The translations under genes and the position numbers were made by a program. Source: JBGTCD01 sp041749015 (lineage in GTDB: Bacteria > Bacteroidota > Bacteroidia > Cytophagales > Cyclobacteriaceae). From it: 64,000 bases of DNA. Where the stretch lies: assembly GCA_041749015.1 (NCBI GenBank), contig JBGTCD010000087.1, forward strand, positions 23,285-87,284. Direction: 5' to 3'. The notes beneath the pieces were generated by a model, which saw only the letters and a program-made list of their open reading frames with translations, made no database searches and was not told the origin of the DNA. Positions within the stretch are counted from its first letter, which is position 1. Each line of letters begins with the position of its first letter. This document shows, in pieces, positions 61,775 through 64,000 of the stretch.

Positions 61775-62662
61775 ATGTCTAAAAAAATTGCATTGGTACT
61801 CTCCAGTGGCGGGGCTAGAGGGGTTGCCCATATTGGGGTCATTGAGGCTCTTGAGGAAGCGGGGTTTGAAATTACTTCTATAGCAGGGAGCTCGATGGGT
61901 GCCGTGGTAGGGGGTGTTTATGCCCGGGGGAAACTCCAGGAATATAAAAAATGGGTCTGTGACCTGGACCGGTATGATGTTTTCAAGTTGATAGACCTTA
62001 CCTTAAGTACACAAGGGTTTGTGCGAGGAGAAAGGGTTTTTAATGAGATGAAAAAATTTATTGTGGATTGTAACATTGAGGATCTTCCAATACCATTTAA
62101 ATGTGTGGCGGTGGATATTCAAAATTATAAGGAAGTGATTTTTGATAAGGGCAGTCTTTACAAGGCTTTGAGGGCTTCTTCCTCCATTCCTTCTGTGCTG
62201 AAGCCTGCCATTATTGATGGCTGTGAATTGGTCGATGGCGGGGTGATGAATCCTATTCCGATATCGGTAATTAAAAGGCAGAAGGGTGACATCCTGGTGG
62301 TATCCAATGTCAATGCAAGATTAAGTTATACCAAGCCTAAAGCCTTTAAGAAGAAAGAAGATGAAGTATCGCAGGACAATGAATATCTAAAGAAAATTCA
62401 GGAGGTTTTAAAAAAGTGGAACGAATACATGCCCAGGCTCAATGAAAAATCGAGTAAAAGCATGAGTTATTTTGATTTATTCAACCGATCCATCAACATC
62501 ATGCAGGACCGGATCGCGGATTTTATCCTGGATGAAAACCCACCGGATGTGCTGGTGAAGGTATCCCGTGAGGTGTGCAGCACCTTTGAATTTTATAAAG
62601 GTGAAGAGCTTGTGAACGCAGGGTATAAAGCTTGCAAAAAGGCAATCAAGGAGCTTGATTAA
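61775..62662 (+). CDS. Patatin-like phospholipase (RssA type)
   Basis: 295 residues. Oxyanion motif SGGARGVAHIG (11-21), nucleophile Ser40 in GSSMG, and the catalytic Asp154 in VDGGVMNP form the Ser-Asp dyad of patatins. It has no signal peptide, so it acts on lipids or acyl esters at the inner face of the membrane. It overlaps the convergent DinB gene by four bases. Confidence 0.93.
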   Translation: MSKKIALVLSSGGARGVAHIGVIEALEEAGFEITSIAGSSMGAVVGGVYARGKLQEYKKWVCDLDRYDVFKLIDLTLSTQGFVRGERVFNEMKKFIVDCNIEDLPIPFKCVAVDIQNYKEVIFDKGSLYKALRASSSIPSVLKPAIIDGCELVDGGVMNPIPISVIKRQKGDILVVSNVNARLSYTKPKAFKKKEDEVSQDNEYLKKIQEVLKKWNEYMPRLNEKSSKSMSYFDLFNRSINIMQDRIADFILDENPPDVLVKVSREVCSTFEFYKGEELVNAGYKACKKAIKELD

Positions 62663-63195
62663 GATGATGCCACCATTTTACGGATGCGTCTGACCTGCCG
62701 GATATGGTGCCTCACATGGTTATCCATAAAGTCTAATGTTTGTACAATATTCATCTTCCCTGTTTTCGGATGTTTGAAGATTTTTAGCGACAGTTCTTTT
62801 TGGCTAAATCCATCCAGGAAGTTCTCCCAATCCTTGCGAAGCCTATCCCACTCCTGAAATAATGCTTTTAGGTTATCCTGCTCAGGTACTGGACCTAATA
62901 CTTTAGGAGCTTTAAATTTAAGGGGGAGCGATAAAACCAATTTTAACAGAACGAGTTTGTAGCTTTCCCTAAAGCCGGTTTGACCAAGGGAGTCTTTGAC
63001 ACTCCATTTTTTTTTGCAGTAACTGAGGGTGAGTGATTCGGCCTGAACCAGATGGTACACCACCTGTGCCATAGACCAGACTTCAGGGGCAGGGCTGACA
63101 TATATTAAAGACTCCGGGGCATCCTCCAGTAGATCTTGAATCTTCCTTCTGGAGGCCTCCATTTTCCCCCATTCCTTTATTATTGCTTTTTCCAT
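62659..63195 (-). CDS. DinB-superfamily protein (second copy)
   Basis: 178 residues. The fold is marked by WSMAQVVYHLVQAESLTLSY near residue 40 and MDNHVRHHIRQVRRI at the end. The His of VYHLVQAE and those of NHVRHH give a plausible metal site, like the one in the protein at 13805. Substrate unknown. Tail-to-tail overlap of four bases with the patatin gene. Confidence 0.83.
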   Translation of the reverse strand: MEKAIIKEWGKMEASRRKIQDLLEDAPESLIYVSPAPEVWSMAQVVYHLVQAESLTLSYCKKKWSVKDSLGQTGFRESYKLVLLKLVLSLPLKFKAPKVLGPVPEQDNLKALFQEWDRLRKDWENFLDGFSQKELSLKIFKHPKTGKMNIVQTLDFMDNHVRHHIRQVRRIRKMVASS

Positions 63196-63263
63196 GGCAG
63201 AAAATTACTTATAATTTCTAAATCCACAGCGTGTCTAGTTAAGTGAAGAGGTTTTTAATGGTA

Positions 63264-63584
63264 TTAAATACCGAGGTACACACCTTCAGATTCTATTTTT
63301 ACAGGATATATTTCCAGATCCCGGCACCGGCCTGAAGACTCCTGGCCGGTTTTAAGATCAAACCGATATTGGTGGAGGGGGCATATGATCTCGCCATAGG
63401 CATTGGTATTCCCATTGCCCAGGCCTTCGCCCTGATGGGGGCAGTTGTGCTCTGTTGCATGGATGGACTCGCCTTTCTTTACGAGGCAAAATTTCTTGCC
63501 CTTCCAAATCAAAGGTCGGGGCTTTCCCTCCTTGAGGGTACCAAGAGCCTCTTCTTTAGTTTTAAATATTTTTATCCAGTCCAA
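63264..63584 (-). CDS. Rieske [2Fe-2S] ferredoxin-type protein
   Basis: 106 residues with cluster ligands Cys48 and His50 (CPHQG) and Cys68 and His71 (CPLHQYRF). It is a soluble single-domain Rieske ferredoxin, as used by dioxygenases or nitrite-reductase small subunits; no partner oxygenase is adjacent. Confidence 0.92.
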   Translation of the reverse strand: MDWIKIFKTKEEALGTLKEGKPRPLIWKGKKFCLVKKGESIHATEHNCPHQGEGLGNGNTNAYGEIICPLHQYRFDLKTGQESSGRCRDLEIYPVKIESEGVYLGI

Positions 63585-63695
63585 TGGGATGAGGTTTGTT
63601 AGTTAGTAATTTTTAATTCCTAAATTTACCAAAATCATAAGGATCTCCGTTGATGAACCAATAAGATTCAATGGGACGTGAAAAATAATCAGGCG

Positions 63696-64000
63696 ATGAA
63701 AAAATTATTAGCATTTAGTTTACTGAAAACTCTGGTGATATCCTTCATTATAGTGCTATTACCAGCTTTGGTGTTTTCCCAATCTGCTGAAGAATGGATG
63801 GCCAAAGGTAAGGCTCACAATGAAAAGGCCGAATTTTCTGAGGCCATAATCGCATTTACCAATGCTATAAAAGCCAAAAATAACGATCCTGAAGCCTATA
63901 TTGAACGCGCAAAAGCCCGGAATGAGATGGAGGATTTTTATGGTGCAATAGGTGATCTCAACATCGCTTTGGAAATGAACCCTAAATCCGCAATGGCCTA
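63696..64000 (+). CDS. Secreted TPR protein, C-terminus beyond the window
   Basis: The first 101 residues are present. The signal peptide (about 1-28, ending LVFS) is followed by Gln and then tetratricopeptide repeats (WMAKGKAHNEKAEFSEAII, DPEAYIERAKARNEMEDFYG). Any C-terminal domain, such as OmpA or CHAT, would lie beyond the right edge. Confidence 0.75.
   Translation, partial: MKKLLAFSLLKTLVISFIIVLLPALVFSQSAEEWMAKGKAHNEKAEFSEAIIAFTNAIKAKNNDPEAYIERAKARNEMEDFYGAIGDLNIALEMNPKSAMA

Noticed and set aside
1..64000. CRISPR arrays, prophage modules, restriction or toxin-antitoxin systems
   Set aside because: I saw no regularly spaced direct repeats, phage structural genes, Cas or methylase motifs anywhere in the window.

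Overview
The window is chromosomal DNA of a member of the Bacteroidetes, most probably order Cytophagales. The evidence is the gldE-gldD gliding-motility pair beside mutY, ssb and an HU gene, promoters of the TTG / TAnnTTTG type, very few Shine-Dalgarno sequences, and secreted proteins that almost always carry Gln right after the signal-peptidase site. I cannot name the genus from sequence alone. Most of the window is ordinary housekeeping DNA with small intergenic mobile or structured elements between the genes.

Layout. 1-5.7 kb: a PD40 beta-propeller surface protein (cut by the left edge) downstream of a large secreted TPR-CHAT protein. 5.8-11.2 kb: polA, cysS and a glutaminyl-cyclase-like lipoprotein. 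11.2-14.3 kb: a family 3 glycosidase, a PBP4-type peptidase and a DinB protein. 14.4-15.2 kb: a REP-associated transposase with its hairpins. 15.2-19.3 kb: a class V aminotransferase, a lipoprotein and recG. 19.3-22.9 kb: gldD, gldE, ssb, mutY, divergent from HU. 23-26 kb: a TPR protein, a 29-residue AURKAIP1/COX24-like protein and RNase G. 26-37 kb: many single genes, including BLUF, PhoD, Hyi-like, a convergently overlapping response regulator and histidine kinase, a 2OG oxygenase and a nitronate monooxygenase. 37-39.4 kb: a ClC transporter followed by an AT-rich, DnaA-box-bearing candidate origin. 39.4-50 kb: two thioredoxin-fold proteins, a GH3-type ligase, lptB, recJ, a SPOR-like coiled-coil protein, fumC, an ECF sigma factor and a TrmH methyltransferase. 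50-55 kb: mutS, tRNA-Gly, a GIY-YIG gene beside tRNA-Leu, and a DASH cryptochrome. 55.8-64 kb: a PLP decarboxylase, a run of small membrane proteins, a palindromic MITE-like element, patatin, DinB and Rieske proteins, and the start of a TPR protein.

Replication and repair genes are frequent (polA, recG, mutY, ssb, HU, recJ, mutS, DASH cryptochrome). Envelope genes form the second theme: gldD/gldE, lptB, PBP4, and many lipoproteins and secreted proteins, with a glutaminyl-cyclase-like enzyme that fits the Gln-initial mature proteins.

The most unusual signal is a pair of ~246-nt intergenic elements (40664-40909 and 55362-55606). Both lie between convergent genes and both are bracketed by a ~76-79 nt duplication of the neighbouring gene ends. 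They have gapless conserved halves around a diverged centre of nearly equal length (52 and 51 nt), and a compensatory base-pair change supports a folded RNA or DNA. The flanking duplicates differ almost only at silent codon positions (13 of 14 differences), which does not fit simple decay of a target-site duplication. A third locus, a GIY-YIG gene beside tRNA-Leu, also has a duplicated gene end next to the insert.
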